A stretch of 64,000 nt of DNA from Oncomelania hupensis (taxonomy: Eukaryota; Mollusca; Gastropoda; Littorinimorpha; Pomatiopsidae): the NCBI GenBank assembly GCA_036898135.1, contig CM072512.1:13721425-13785424 (forward strand), given 5' to 3'. Positions within the stretch are counted from its first letter, which is position 1; every line of letters starts with the position of its first letter. This document shows positions 33,144-44,048 of this stretch, one piece after another. A model generated the notes under the pieces. The model did not search any database, was not told where the DNA came from, and was given only the letters and a program-made list of their open reading frames with translations. A program made the position numbers and the translations under genes.

Positions 33144-33364
33144 TGTGGGTTCAGGCACTGAATAGAATAGACCCAATGTTTCCCGGCGTGTCGTAAGAGG
33201 CGACTAACAGGGATGATTGTCAGCACAGCATCACTGGGCGAAAGACTTCTACACAGAAATCACCGGCCACCACGGAAGAAACCTCACGGTACAACAGGTT
33301 TAAGGACAACGAGCTCTGTGGTGCCCCAGCGACTTTCGAGTTACGGGATAGGATAGGACAGGAA
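33144..33364 (+). repeat. Mini-RTE: 5' end fused to 3' end of an RTE LINE
   Basis: The first ~170 bp match the 5' untranslated start of the RTE copy at 57950-58116 (TTTCCCGGCGTGTCGTAAGA is shared). They join directly to a version of its last ~45 bp (TGTGGTGCCCC ... TTACGGGATAGGATAGGACA). All coding sequence is missing. Such head-plus-tail derivatives are how RTE elements give rise to SINEs. A clear target duplication was not found. Confidence 0.8.
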
Positions 33365-33575
33365 ACATGTTAGATCATACTTATGCATGTGTACGTTCAA
33401 AAAGGTGAAGTTTCATTGTGCTTCGGCATTTTCTAAACACGTTTTGCTTTGTATCTAAAATGTGGCTCAGCCTCAGCCCAGTTGTGGCTAATCTTTCGCT
33501 TAATGATAGTTCAGATAATGGTAAATCATTAAAAGTTTCTATTTTGCCTCGTTTAGATAAAGCCCTGCCACAATA

Positions 33576-34612
33576 ATAATAATAATAATAATTACTGTAT
33601 TTATAATGCGCTTATCTTATAATAATTATAACTCTAAGCGCGCACTCACAACTCACGCACGCATGTGCACGCTTTAGACAATGACACATGTAACAATTAC
33701 GCAAAAAATACATTCACTCAAATATACTCATACCACAAACAGACCAGACACTATATGCAAGAGACAGCTGGCGATGGGGTGCGTAGTGAGGTCATAGTGT
33801 TAGAACTGCTTGAAAAGGTAAGTTTTGAGGGCAGACTGGAAGGAGGTGGGAGAGGGTTTCTGACGGAGAGAGAGTGGAAGAGTATTCCAGATGGATGGGC
33901 CGTAGACAGAGAAGGAGCGGGACCCGAACGTGCTGAGTTTGGAGCGAGGAATGCGGAGGCGGAGAGGGTCGGAGGCAGAGCGAAGAGAGCGAGAGGGAAT
34001 GTATGGGTGAAGTAAGTCAGAGAGATAGAGAGGAGCGGAGTTGTTGAGGGACTTGTAGCAGAGAGACAAGGTCTTGTATTGAATGCGTTGGGAGATGGGA
34101 AGCCAGTGTAGGGCTTTGAGCAAGGGAGTGACGTGGTCAGATTTCTTCTTTCTGAGGACGAGGCGGGCAGTATTGTTTTGAACGCGTTGGAGAGGGAGAG
34201 TGGTGGAGCGGGGAAGGCCGGAAAGAAGGGAGTTGCAATAGTCGATGCGAGACAGGATGAGGGAGACAGCAAGTTTGGTGGCAGCTTCAGTGGTGAGGTA
34301 TTTTCTGATCTGACTGATTCGACGGAGGTGGAAGTAGCAGGCCCGGGCGGTTGCAGAGACAAAGCTAGTCATTGAGATAGAAGAGTCAAGGATAACGCCA
34401 AGGTTCTTGGCAGAGTCGGAGAGAGGGATAGAGGTACCGTCAAGCTGAAGATGGAGAGAGGAGGGGAGCTGAGGGAGTTTCTGGCGTGTGCCTACCAGCA
34501 TGGCTTCCGTTTTGTCGTCGTTCAGTTTAAGTTTGTTTGCTGTCATCCAGTCCTTCACGTCTTCACAGCAGTCGGCCGTGCGAGTCAGGAGTGCCTGAAT
34601 GTTGTCAGGTAA
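33576..34612 (-). mobile_element. L2/CR1-like LINE, 5'-truncated
   Basis: Minus-strand 3' part of a LINE: C-terminal RT frame, ~200 bp 3' UTR, then a tail of GATAAGCGCATTATAAATAC followed by (ATT)n at 33576-33593. A related 3' end is at 40720-41060. Confidence 0.8.
33800..34558 (-). pseudogene. C-terminal part of L2/CR1-like reverse transcriptase
   Basis: A 252-residue open frame starting within the RT thumb region: LKLNDDKTEAMLVG follows the (missing) active site. Then come KNLGVILDSSISM, SRIDYCNSLLSGLP, LQRVQNNTARLVL, LLKALHWLPISQRIQYK and a C-terminal GPSIWNTLPLSLR ... FKTYLF-type end. These are the standard C-terminal motifs of CR1/L2-superfamily ORF2. The frame is intact to its stop, so the copy is not very old, but the endonuclease and catalytic RT parts were lost by 5' truncation and it cannot be active. 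Confidence 0.85.
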
Positions 34613-34788
34613 ACAATAAAACCGCCATGAAACTTAGTACTTTTGAAAACGCCTAATTTTCGTCTGTGTGTGTTAGTGTCTGCAAATACATTTCAATGGC
34701 TTGCCATGTTGTATTTCTTTGTGTGTTTCGTGTTTTCCTTCTTTTTTGCTTTCTTTCTTTCCTGCTTCATCTCCTCCTGCTCGTTCAT

Positions 34789-34842
34789 TCTTCTTCTTCT
34801 TCTTCTTCTTCTTCTTCTTCTTCTTCTTCTTCTTCTTCTTCT

Positions 34843-34889
<47 letters not shown>

Positions 34890-34904
34890 TTCTTCTTTTT
34901 CTTC
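34789..34904. repeat. (CTT)n microsatellite
   Basis: Long CTT array with two small interruptions. Long frames on both strands over it are artefacts. Confidence 0.95.
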
Positions 34905-34911
34905 TTCGTGT

Positions 34912-35412
34912 CACCCGATACACATGGGTCGAACGCTACCAGAAGCATGATTTTCTAGTCGCCTCAACAGGCCGTAAAGCATGCTCTTATGCTTCGGAGC
35001 ATGCTTCCTATACGCTTCAAGCGTTATAGTGACGGAAAAAGCGCAATTTCACTGTAAACATATACAATATGTTGCTCTACAACATTCCGCTCTTTCCGTC
35101 TCTAAAACCCATTTGCTTTGTTGGATTCTTAAATTATATGAAACCAAGTGAGGACACTATCCGGCGTCAACAAACGGTTCAAAAACATTCTCAAACTGTT
35201 GACCTACCTAGAAACAAATACAGTTTGACCTAATTCGTCCCCTAGAGCAGACGAAACTGACATTTTCTATTTTGACGAGTTCATTGGCCAATGCTCCTAG
35301 GGCTTGAAGCGTATAGGAAGCATGCTCCGAAGCATAAGAGCATGCTTTACGGCCTGTTGAGGCGACTAAAAAATCATGCTTCTGGTAGCGTTCGACCCAT
35401 GTGTAACGGGTG
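34912..35412. mobile_element. MITE-like element with 111 bp terminal inverted repeats
   Basis: The 501 bp element has TIRs at 34912-35022 and 35302-35412, with two mismatches in 111 bp. They start CACCCGATACACATGGG and CACCCGTTACACATGGG. It is flanked by the 7 bp direct repeat TTCGTGT (34905-34911 and 35413-35419). The 279 bp centre has no coding capacity. Each arm contains its own small hairpin (AGCATGCTC ... GAGCATGCT). Superfamily not assigned: a 7 bp duplication is uncommon (some P- and Dada-like elements). Confidence 0.88.
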
Positions 35413-35617
35413 TTCGTGTACCTGTCTCTTTGAATAGAACATAGATTAATAATACATTACTCTTCGTTCTGACACTTCCCTTTCATTTGTAGCCTTGGAA
35501 GCGTGTGGGTGAGAGCATGACGGATGACGGACCGTGCAAATGCCTGTTCACTGAAGCAAATGAAGCGAACTTTTTACATAGCAATGCGCAATCGATCAAA
35601 AGATTTGCGCATCCTTC

Positions 35618-35830
35618 CGTCTTCTTCGTTTTTCTCTTCCTTCTCCATCTTCTTCTTTTCCTCTTCCTTATCCTTCTTCTTCTTTTTCATCCCTTTTCTC
35701 CTTCTCTTTCTTCCTCCTCCTCATCATTCTCCTCCTTTTTCTTCCTGCTCCACCACCACCACCTCCTCATCCTTCTTCTCCTCCTCCTCTTCCTTCTCCT
35801 CCTTCTCCTCCTCCTCTTCCTGTTGTTGTT
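35618..35830. repeat. Pyrimidine-rich tract
   Basis: Nearly pure C/T on the plus strand; irregular CTT/CTC text rather than one unit. Confidence 0.85.
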
Positions 35831-36016
35831 TGTAGATTATAGTCACACGACACTTTCGCATATAGGTGACTACTGGACCGATTTATACTGACACCAGCGG
35901 GCCAGTTGTTGGTAAAGGGGAAAATAATATGATCACACGTTGACCAATCCGGGATTCGAACCAGCGACCTTTCGGTTACTAGCAAGACGCTCTTACCAAC
36001 TGAGCTACCCGGCCCC
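35831..36016 (-). repeat. tRNA-derived SINE, copy T2
   Basis: Minus-strand copy of the family at 24840-25026, with B box (GGTTCGAATCCCGGATTGG) and A box intact. Apparently identical over 186 bp to T3, 207 bp downstream. Confidence 0.88.
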
Positions 36017-36037
36017 TCTGCCTCTTCCTTGTTTGTA

Positions 36038-36223
36038 TGTAGATTATAGTCACACGACACTTTCGCATATAGGTGACTACTGGACCGATTTATACTGACA
36101 CCAGCGGGCCAGTTGTTGGTAAAGGGGAAAATAATATGATCACACGTTGACCAATCCGGGATTCGAACCAGCGACCTTTCGGTTACTAGCAAGACGCTCT
36201 TACCAACTGAGCTACCCGGCCCC
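36038..36223 (-). repeat. tRNA-derived SINE, copy T3
   Basis: No mismatch to T2 was found by eye. Flanked on both sides by CCTCTTCCT text, as is T2. Confidence 0.88.
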
Positions 36224-36414
36224 ACGACCTCTTCCTTCTTCTCCTCATCCTTTTTATAGGCGTTTGACATTGTGTAATGCACTCATAAAATAACGTCTAC
36301 AAAAGGGGTGCTTAACGATGTGTTTTATCTGTGTTTGCGCTCCAGCAGTTTCATTCTATTTCCGAGTTGACAGTTTTTACTAAACCTCAATGACGCGTGC
36401 GCGAGAAGGTGGTT

Positions 36415-36993
36415 TACATTACATTACATTATTATTGCTTTAGGTCCAGCGGACTCTTCCGAGCCAAATCCGGACCGGACAACCCCCGATCCGCATAAAA
36501 GATCTGCTGAAACAACCCTAGTGGTAAAACCGGAAGCTCTCCACCAGCCAGTCACTTTACAATAAAGACATCCCACGCGGGGGACGGATGAGGCTTCACC
36601 CCCAACTTATCGAACCCCCGTTTACAAAAACAAAATAGAATACAAACATCATTATAAATTCTCAACAAAACACATACATATAAAATGCCTACATTGCTAA
36701 ATAATAACATCATAGGAAGCCCTAGTGACCACCTGGCAGAAAGCGTCCAATATTCCCAAGCTGATCCAACAGACCTCATACACAAACAAGGAGTCTTGTC
36801 CCGGAAGAGGGGGCAAGAAAAAAGGTAGGAGACTGGTCTAGCGAAGAAGACGATAGTATAGCAGATTGATAGAACAGTACATGAATGAGAAAGAGCAAAT
36901 GGGAAAGACAGCGACAGTGGGAATTTAAAGCACTAAATTTCCAGAAAGTGGGGATACTATTTATACTGAAACCCCCGGCACCCCAACGGGGGT
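36415..36993 (-). repeat. Family R retroposon, full copy R1
   Basis: 579 bp on the minus strand: 5' end CCCCGTTGGGGTGCCGGGGG, a TATA-like CAGTATAAATAGTATCC shortly after it, and a 3' tail TAATG-repeat. Flanked by the 11 bp duplication AGAAGGTGGTT (36404-36414 and 36994-37004). No open frame of note and no clear pol III A/B box pair. Confidence 0.88.
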
Positions 36994-37004
36994 AGAAGGT
37001 GGTT

Positions 37005-37554
37005 GGGACGACCGTGTTGCAGTTCCAAAAATTAACATCTGCAAAGAACAGTTGTACACTATACTTGTGGTTGAAAAGACACTCCCTTTTGAACATTGCT
37101 TATAAGCTAGCGGTCCGCGGGAACCTATAAACATTGAGTATCTATCCATCTAGTACGGCTTTTGCATGAAGCACAAGGTTTCGCGATCCTTTCAGTAGTA
37201 GAACTCAATTGCCTATTCTTGATTTCATCTCACAGTGACGAAAGTAGCGCGCAAAGGGCGTGGCCATCGCCTGACGCTTGGCTTGTGTCTTTTGATTGGT
37301 GCGGTCGTGCAGGGTCAGGTAGGCGACGGCCGTTCTAGGCTGGATCATCACACAACTTGGCAGCAAGTGGACCAAATTCGCCAGGTTGGCCACGAATCCT
37401 TTCGTGCCTTGGCTAGATCTGTCTGGCCTATTTTAGTTGTTCTCATGTTATGCCTGGAGATTTGGCTCGTGTGCAGCCCTCCCTCGTAGAAGGAGACGCA
37501 ATCTGCATGCGGTGTAGACTATAGATGCTCTCTTTTAGAAAGAAAGAAAGACAG
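37005..37554. other. No supported gene
   Basis: An 84-codon frame at 37235-37489 has a hydrophobic segment but no homology that I recognise. 37150-37270 resembles 22470-22640 distantly. Confidence 0.4.
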
Positions 37555-37725
37555 AAATAGATTACTCTTATAGAGCGCTCTTATAAGCTCAGAGAGCTTC
37601 TCAAAGCGCTGGTCACTACTAGCCAGCAATCACACGTTTGCTGAAGTCAGGATTCGAACCCACGTCGCCCGAGACGCGCGTACACAAGTCGAGCGCTCTG
37701 ACGACTGAGCTATCCAAAGAGTCCA
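37555..37725 (-). repeat. tRNA-derived SINE, fourth family
   Basis: Minus strand: GGATAGCTCAGTCGTCAGAG (A box), GTGGGTTCGAATCCTG (B box), then a short body and an AT-rich end (CTATAAGAGTAATCTATTTC). Confidence 0.75.
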
Positions 37726-38141
37726 TCTCCTGTCTTAAGAGCTTAATCTAGAAAAGCTCCATTGTATTGGTTGTTTTTTTCTACATTAGTAGGCCTTTTC
37801 TCTGAGTTTATTCATCCCTTTGGTTTCTCGTTACTACAATGAGTTGAAATAAACGTCGGAGGGAGAGTTGGTGGGAGAGTAGATCAGAGTCTCCTCTCTG
37901 AAAATCCTTATCGGGAAGAGAGGGGACTATAAACTGATATAACATAACAACGGTGGGAGAGTTCCTATCCCTATCCTGTCCCATAACCCGAAGGTCGTAA
38001 GGGCACCACAGATGATCGCTTAACCAGCATACTCCATCTTTCTCTGTCCTCAGCAGCCCTCATGGCTTCGCTCAGTGTCAAACCAGTCCATTCTCGAATG
38101 TTGTCCTCACACCTCTTTTTCGGTCTCCCCCTTCTTCTACC

Positions 38142-39788
38142 TCATTGCACTGTGCCTTGCAGAATGGTCTTTGCAAGGCCTGATGATCTGGTGACGTGGC
38201 CATACCATCGGAGTTTCCGTTTCTTCACCACTCTGAGCAGGTCATCGTGTTGTCCAATGGCTTGTGTGATGGTCTGTCGGACTTCAACGTTGGTGATGTG
38301 TTGGGTATAGGAAATGCACAGAAGTCTTCTGTAGAACCTCATCTCCATGCTTTGTATTCTTCGTTGGAGATCTGCTGTGAGGGTCCATGCTTCGCAAGCA
38401 TATAGGAAGATGGAGATGACCAGAGAGCGCAGCAGTCTTACTTTGGAATGTAGACTGATGGTTCTGTCTTTCCAAATGGGCTTCAACCTTGTCAGGGCAG
38501 CAGTTGTTTGTGCGATCCTGGAGAGGACTTCCTGTCGAGACCCATTGTCTGACACAATGGCTCCTAAATATTTGAAGCTGTGCACTGTGTTGAGGGATTG
38601 GCCTTGTACTTTGATGTCCGTGTTGATGCCATTGGTGTTGTTGGTCATCATTTTGGTCTTCTCCGCACTTATTTCCATTCCATAAGCTCTGGAGGTGGTG
38701 TCAAGCCTCTGTACAAGCTGTTCAAGTTCTTGTTCCTCTCCAGCCAATCCATCAATATCATCCGCAAAACGAAGATTGGAGATTGCTCTGCCCCCTATAC
38801 TGACTGTGCCTTCGTGATCTGCAAGAGCATCTGACATGATGCGCTCTAGGAAGATGTTGAAGAGTGTTGGAGAGAGTAGGCATCCTTGACGCACACCGAT
38901 TGTTGTTCTGAACCAGTTCCCGATGACGCTGTTATGGAGGACTGCACTGGTAGCCTTGTCATACAGGCTTTTGATGACTTCTATAATTTTAGGGCTGATG
39001 TTGTACACTTTCATGGTTGCCCATAGAGCTGCATGCCAGACTCGGTCAAATGCCTTCTTGAAGTCTATGAACACATGATATAGATGTTGTTGGTGCTGTA
39101 GGTATTTCTCACAGATTATTCTGAGGTTGAAAATCTGTTCAGTGGTACTTCGCCCTGCCATGAATCCTGCTTGTTCTTCAGCTATGATTTGTTCAGCTTG
39201 TGGTTTCAACCTGTTGAGTATTATTTTCAGGAGGACCTTGCTGGGATGGCTGATGAGGCTGATGGTGCGGTAATTTTCACACTCCTGAAGGTTACCTTTT
39301 TTGGGAAGAGTGATGACAAGCGACTGGGTCCATGGTGTAGGCCATTCCCCACTCTGCCAGATCTTGTTGCAGATAATGGTGAGAGCATCAGTCATCGCTT
39401 CTCCTCCTGCTTGTAGCAGTTCCGCTGGTATGTTGTCCACTCCCGCTGACTTCCCTTTCTTCAGCGATTGCACTGCTGCCTCAACTTCTTCCCGGAGAAT
39501 TGGGAGGATTTCTTCTTCTTCTCTGCTCTCGGGACATGCTAGAACTGATGGGTCTCCATTTGGTGTATGGTTGTACAGGTCAGAGCAGTACTCTGTCCAT
39601 CTGTCCAAGACTTCTTGTTCTTCTGTAAGGCAAATGCCAGACTTGCTTTGGATAGTGGAGACTTTGGGCTGTTTAACACTTGTCAGCCGCTTCACAGTCT
39701 GGTAGGCCTTCTTGCTGTTGTTCTTGTTCAGATTGTTCTCTATTTCCTGGCATTGATCTTCTATCCAGTTCTCCTTTGCTGTGCGCAT
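38142..39788 (-). pseudogene. RTE reverse transcriptase (copy A)
   Basis: 548 codons holding the whole RT: PAELLQAGGE, NYRTISLISHPSK, QAGFMAGRSTTEQ, FIDFKKAFDRVWH, GVRQGCLLSPTLFN, RFADDIDGL and the C-terminal TRLKPIWKD ... RWYGHVTRS. It is out of frame with the endonuclease part and ends in a TGA at about 38139 where the intact copy has GGA, losing ~46 C-terminal residues. Confidence 0.92.
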
Positions 39789-39825
39789 GCCTTTTCGGAT
39801 GTCATTGTTGATTTTTCGGTAGACA

Positions 39826-40656
39826 TCAGCTCCCTGTGAGGTGTTCTTTTTTCTTTTTTAACTCTCTTCGTTTATCACACAGATCCAAAAGTTCAGGTGT
39901 GATCCACGGCTTCTTCTTTGGTCGGTGCTTGCCAAGGATCTCAGTGGCGGCATCTGTTACAGCTGAGTTGAAGGTATTGGTCATGGTGTTGACATCTACT
40001 TCGCCTGCCCCCAAAATAAGCAGTGGTGCAAATTTCCCTCCAATTGTGGCCTGAAATATTTTTGCCACCTCCGGGTCTTGCAGTTTGTCCAGGTCGAACT
40101 TCAGCCTAGTGCACTTTGCTGTATTTACTCTCTTCAAATGGAGCCGGAAAGACATCATCACGAGATCGTGGTCACTTCCAATGTCTGCTCCTGGAAAAGT
40201 CCGTGTCCTGCCAATGTTGATGCTTGATCTGAAGCGTTTCTTGACCATGATGTAGTCGATCTGGTTGTGATGTTCCCCGCCGGGACTGTGCCATGTCCAT
40301 CGTCTGGATTTTTTGTGGAGACCAAGCGTGTTTGCCAGTACCAGATTGTTGTATCTGGCAAACTCCAATAGCCTCAGACCCCTGTCATTTGTCTCGTTGT
40401 TGCAGTGGGGTCCGCATGTGTCTCCCCAGTTGTGGTGCGCATCTTGGCCAACCTTGGCATTCCAGTCGCCTTGCACTATGACTATGTCCTTCTTCGGCAC
40501 TTGGTCAAGGACCGCCTGTATATTTTCATAAAAATCCTCCACTTCGCTGTCTTCATAGTCTGATGTTGGGGCATAGGCCTGGATGATGGTAATGTTGAAA
40601 GGGGTTGCTCTCAGACGGATGGTAATGAGTCTACTGGAGACTGGGCGGCAACCCAT
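39826..40656 (-). pseudogene. RTE endonuclease C-terminal part (copy A)
   Basis: Begins at MGCRPVSSRL, about residue 147 of the intact protein, because of the 5' truncation. It retains GDWNAKVGQD and IGSDHDLVMM but lacks the N-terminal N and E catalytic motifs. The frame shifts near 39850, where this copy has one extra A in a run (AAAAAAGAAAAAAG against AAAAAAGAAAAAG). Confidence 0.9.
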
Positions 40657-40719
40657 GAGGGAGAGTTCGGATGAGAGTATAAACCGAGGTCTAGTCTGTG
40701 TGTCGCATACATTCCATCA

Positions 40720-40983
40720 TAACGGACTTTAAAGTTCCTGACGCTCATGTCCTAGGCGGGTGAGTGCCGGTAACAAGAACACACCCAGCATGCACTTGGT
40801 TCTTCTCCCCCATCCTTGGCTGACCAGGATAGTGCTCAGTTGTCCGGGCGTCAGACAATGCGCCCAAAGGCTGCGGGAGGTGGGGGGGGGGGGGCGTTTC
40901 GGGCGGTTTGAGTTAGATCCTGTATCGGCCAGCGCCTAGAGTCTGGTCAAGTACGGCGAGATAAGTGCGCTATAAAAATCCTC

Positions 40984-41060
<77 letters not shown>
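40720..41060 (+). repeat. LINE 3' UTR-like end with (AAT)n tail
   Basis: The end GATAAGTGCGCTATAAAAAT followed by (AAT)n parallels the L2/CR1-like tail at 33576-33650. The body 40727-40960, with CAAAGGCTGCGGGAGG and a G run, has no frame. Assignment is by the tail only. Confidence 0.5.
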
Positions 41061-41062
41061 GA

Positions 41063-41074
41063 GAGAGAGACACT

Positions 41075-41128
<54 letters not shown>

Positions 41129-41203
41129 GGAGACAGATAGGGATACTGAGAAATAGAAAGGAATACAGAGTGACGGGAGAGAGGGGAGGGGAGGGAAGGA
41201 ATT

Positions 41204-41294
<91 letters not shown>

Positions 41295-41356
41295 AAAAAC
41301 CAGCTGGGAGCTTTGAGGGTTAATTGTATAAGAAAACCAGAAATCAGCACTGCGGC

Positions 41357-41420
<64 letters not shown>

Positions 41421-41422
41421 GC
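41063..41422. repeat. (GA)n arrays
   Basis: Three GA arrays (41063-41124, 41206-41292, 41358-41416) with unique spacers; an imperfect larger duplication is likely. Confidence 0.9.
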
Positions 41423-41544
41423 GTGGGTTGGAGATGATAGTGACAAAACCAGTTAGCGTTAAGGGTTGATTGGATAATTGGTGCATTAACCTTTTCAATG
41501 TCACGCTGCAAAGAGCTGCATCGTACGACGTCTCCGTTGCATCG

Positions 41545-41584
41545 TGTCCGTATTCATCATCGTCATCATCATCATCATTATCAT

Positions 41585-41627
<43 letters not shown>

Positions 41628-41765
41628 GGCGTCATCATTATCGTTGTCGTCGTCATCATCATCATCATCTTCTTTTTCTTCTTCTCATTCATCATCATCA
41701 TCATCCTCATCCTCATCCTCATCCTCCTCATCATCATCCTCTTCTTACTCCTTCTCTTCAGTATC
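41545..41765. repeat. (ATC)n/(CAG)n/(CTT)n compound microsatellite
   Basis: ATC-rich array with an internal (CAG)n at 41594-41621. Open frames here are low complexity only. Confidence 0.9.
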
Positions 41766-41882
41766 ATCATCCTCACCACAGGCTGTCCGATCTCAGGCTT
41801 GTGGTGTTGTGAAGTACTGCAAAAGTTTTATAGTGATGCGGTATTATCAGCCATTTTAATACATTGCTTTAACATCGTAACT

Positions 41883-42464
41883 ACATTACATTACATTATT
41901 ATTGCTTTAGGTCCAGCGGACTCTTCCGAGCCATATCAGGACCGGACAACCCCCGATCCGCATAAAAGATCTGCTGAAACAACCCTAGTGGTAAAACCGA
42001 AAGCTCTCCACCAGCCAGTCACTTTACAATAAAGACATCCCACGCAGGGGACGGCTGAGGCTTCACCCCAACTTATTGAACCCCCGTTTACAAAAACAAA
42101 ATAGAATACAAACATCATTATAAATTATCAACAAAACACATACATATAAAATGCCTACATTGCTAAAAAATAACATCATAGGAAGCCCTAGTGACCACCT
42201 GGCAGAAAGCGTCCAATATTCCCAAGCTGATCCAACAGACCCCATACACAAACAAGGAGTCTTGTCCCGGAAGAGTTTTCAAGACAAAAGGTAGGAGACT
42301 GGTCTAGCGAAGAAGACGATAGAATAGCAGATTGATAGAAGTTGAACAGAGCAGGAATGAGAAAGAGCAAATGAGAAAGACAGCGACAGTGGGAATTTAA
42401 AGCACTAAATTTCCAGAAAGTGGGGATACTATTTATACTGAAACCCCCGGCACCCCAACGGGGG
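41883..42464 (-). repeat. Family R retroposon, full copy R2
   Basis: 582 bp, same ends as R1, flanked by the 13 bp duplication TAACATCGTAACT (41870-41882 and 42465-42477). Confidence 0.9.
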
Positions 42465-42739
42465 TAACATCGTAACTGGGAAGAATGCTAAAATGCAATA
42501 ATCATGAAAACGCTTTGACTTATTTCAATCTGCAATAATCATATTACCATTTGACTTACTGCTATCACCTTTAATGTGCAAAACGTTGATAATGATATAC
42601 TGGGATACTAACATTTTGAATTTAGTGCTATAGTGCTAAACGTTACTACTCTGCCGCGGTTCTTACGGACGCTGACGATTGCTATTGCCTGTATTTCTCT
42701 AGGGAGACATTTGTGCAAAGTGTCGCAAAAGACCGTGAT

Positions 42740-42976
42740 ACGGTGGTTAAACATCTGTACTGAACCTGGCTGTGTGAATATGAACTCGAGCTAAAATAGC
42801 AAGAGATTCTGCATACAACGTGATTCAGTTAGACATCTGTTCTGAAGCTATGTACATGTGAACTGGAGCAAAAAAACCCAAGTGATTCTGCATAGAACGT
42901 GATTCAGTTAGAAATCTGTTCTGAAGCTGCTCATGTGCATGTGAACTCGAGCTAAAATAGCAAGAGATTCTGCATT
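42740..42976. repeat. ~75-80 bp tandem repeat, about three copies
   Basis: Repeated text ATCTGTTCTGAAGCT, CATGTGAACT, GATTCTGCAT and ACGTGATTCAGTTAG in the same order. Confidence 0.75.
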
Positions 42977-43249
42977 CAAAGTACAAAAGTAAAAGAAAAA
43001 AAGTGTTTACTGAAGAGTTTGCAGGTTTAAGAGAACAAAGCCGGGTTTAATCTATGTGTCCTATCCTATCCCATCTTATTCTATCCTATCCCGTAACTCT
43101 GAGGTCGTTGGAGCACCACAGATGATCGTTTAATCAGCATACTCCATCTTTCTCTGTCCTCAGCAACCCTGATGGCTTCGCTCATTGCCAAGCCAGTCTA
43201 TTCTCGAATGTTGTCCTCTCACCTCTTTTTCGGTCACCCTCTTCTTCTA

Positions 43250-43544
43250 GGGGTGTCGGATAGCGCAGTGGTTGGAGCACACGCAACTGTGTCGCAAGTT
43301 AAACACCGTTCAGTGCGGTTAGCACTTGGATTGGTGACCGCAAAACGTGAGGCGACAAATAACAACGCCCCCAGTTGACTCAACTGTGACTGAGTACCTA
43401 CTCTCTTAAGGGTGGGGAAGGTAAAGCAGCGAGCGAGAGAGATGGGCATCACCCTCATTACGCTGGCCCAAGATAAGTGTGATCTCCAACTTCACGCTCC
43501 CCTACGGCCACAAGGCTATGCATGGGACTACCTTTACCTTTTTA
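43250..43544 (+). repeat. tRNA/5S composite SINE, copy 3
   Basis: 295 bp inserted in RTE copy C, flanked by the 12 bp duplication CCTCTTCTTCTA (43238-43249 and 43545-43556). The tRNA-like head and the 5S-like CAAGTTAAACACCG ... CTTGGATTGGTGACCGC are both present. Confidence 0.92.
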
Positions 43545-43553
43545 CCTCTTCTT

Positions 43554-44048
43554 CTACCTTCTTGCGATGGTCCCCGCAAGGCCTGATGATCTTGCGACGC
43601 GGCCATACCATCGGAGTCTCCGTCCCTTCACAACTGCGAGCAGATCATCGTGTTGTTCAATGGCTTGTGTGATGGTCTGTCGGACTTCGTCGTTGGTGAT
43701 GTGCTGGGTATAGGAAATGCCCAGAAGTCTTCTGTAGCACCTCATCCCCATGCTTTGTATTCTTCGTTGTAGATCTGTTGTGAGGGTCCAAGTTTCGCAA
43801 GCGTATAGGAAGATGGAGATGACAAGGGAGCGCAGCAGCCTTACCTTGGAATGTAAACTAATGGCCTTGTCTTTCCAAATAGACTTCAACCTTGCCAGGG
43901 CAGCAGTTATTTGTGCGATTCTGGAGAGGACTTCCTGTCTGGACCCATCGTCATATACAATGGCTCCTAAATATTTGAAGCTATGCACAGTGTTGATGTC
44001 ATTGGTGTTGTTGGTCATCATTTTGGTCATCTCTGCATTTATTTCCAT
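43554..44048 (-). pseudogene. RTE RT C-terminal remnant (copy C)
   Basis: 164 codons from MEINAEMTKMMTNNTN to RWYGRVARSSGLAGT, matching copy B with a short internal deletion after NDIN. Inactive. Confidence 0.88.

Larger units (their letters stand above)
37965..40658 (-). mobile_element. RTE LINE, 5'-truncated copy A
   Basis: Minus strand, 2694 bp, flanked by the 10 bp duplication GGGAGAGTTC (37955-37964 and 40659-40668). Nearly identical to the full copy at 57950-61292, truncated within the endonuclease domain, with a 3' tail of ATCCT/ATCCCT units. The near-identity and clean duplication show recent retrotransposition. Confidence 0.95.

Noticed and set aside
34673..34958. Poly-Lys, poly-Arg, poly-Phe and poly-Ser frames
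   Set aside because: All are readings of one (CTT)n array.
37235..37489. 84-codon frame with hydrophobic stretch, possible secreted peptide
   Set aside because: No conserved pattern, and the region resembles a diverged repeat near 22470-22640.
40947..41627. 226-codon minus-strand frame
   Set aside because: Consists almost wholly of (GA)n, (AAT)n and (ATC)n translations.
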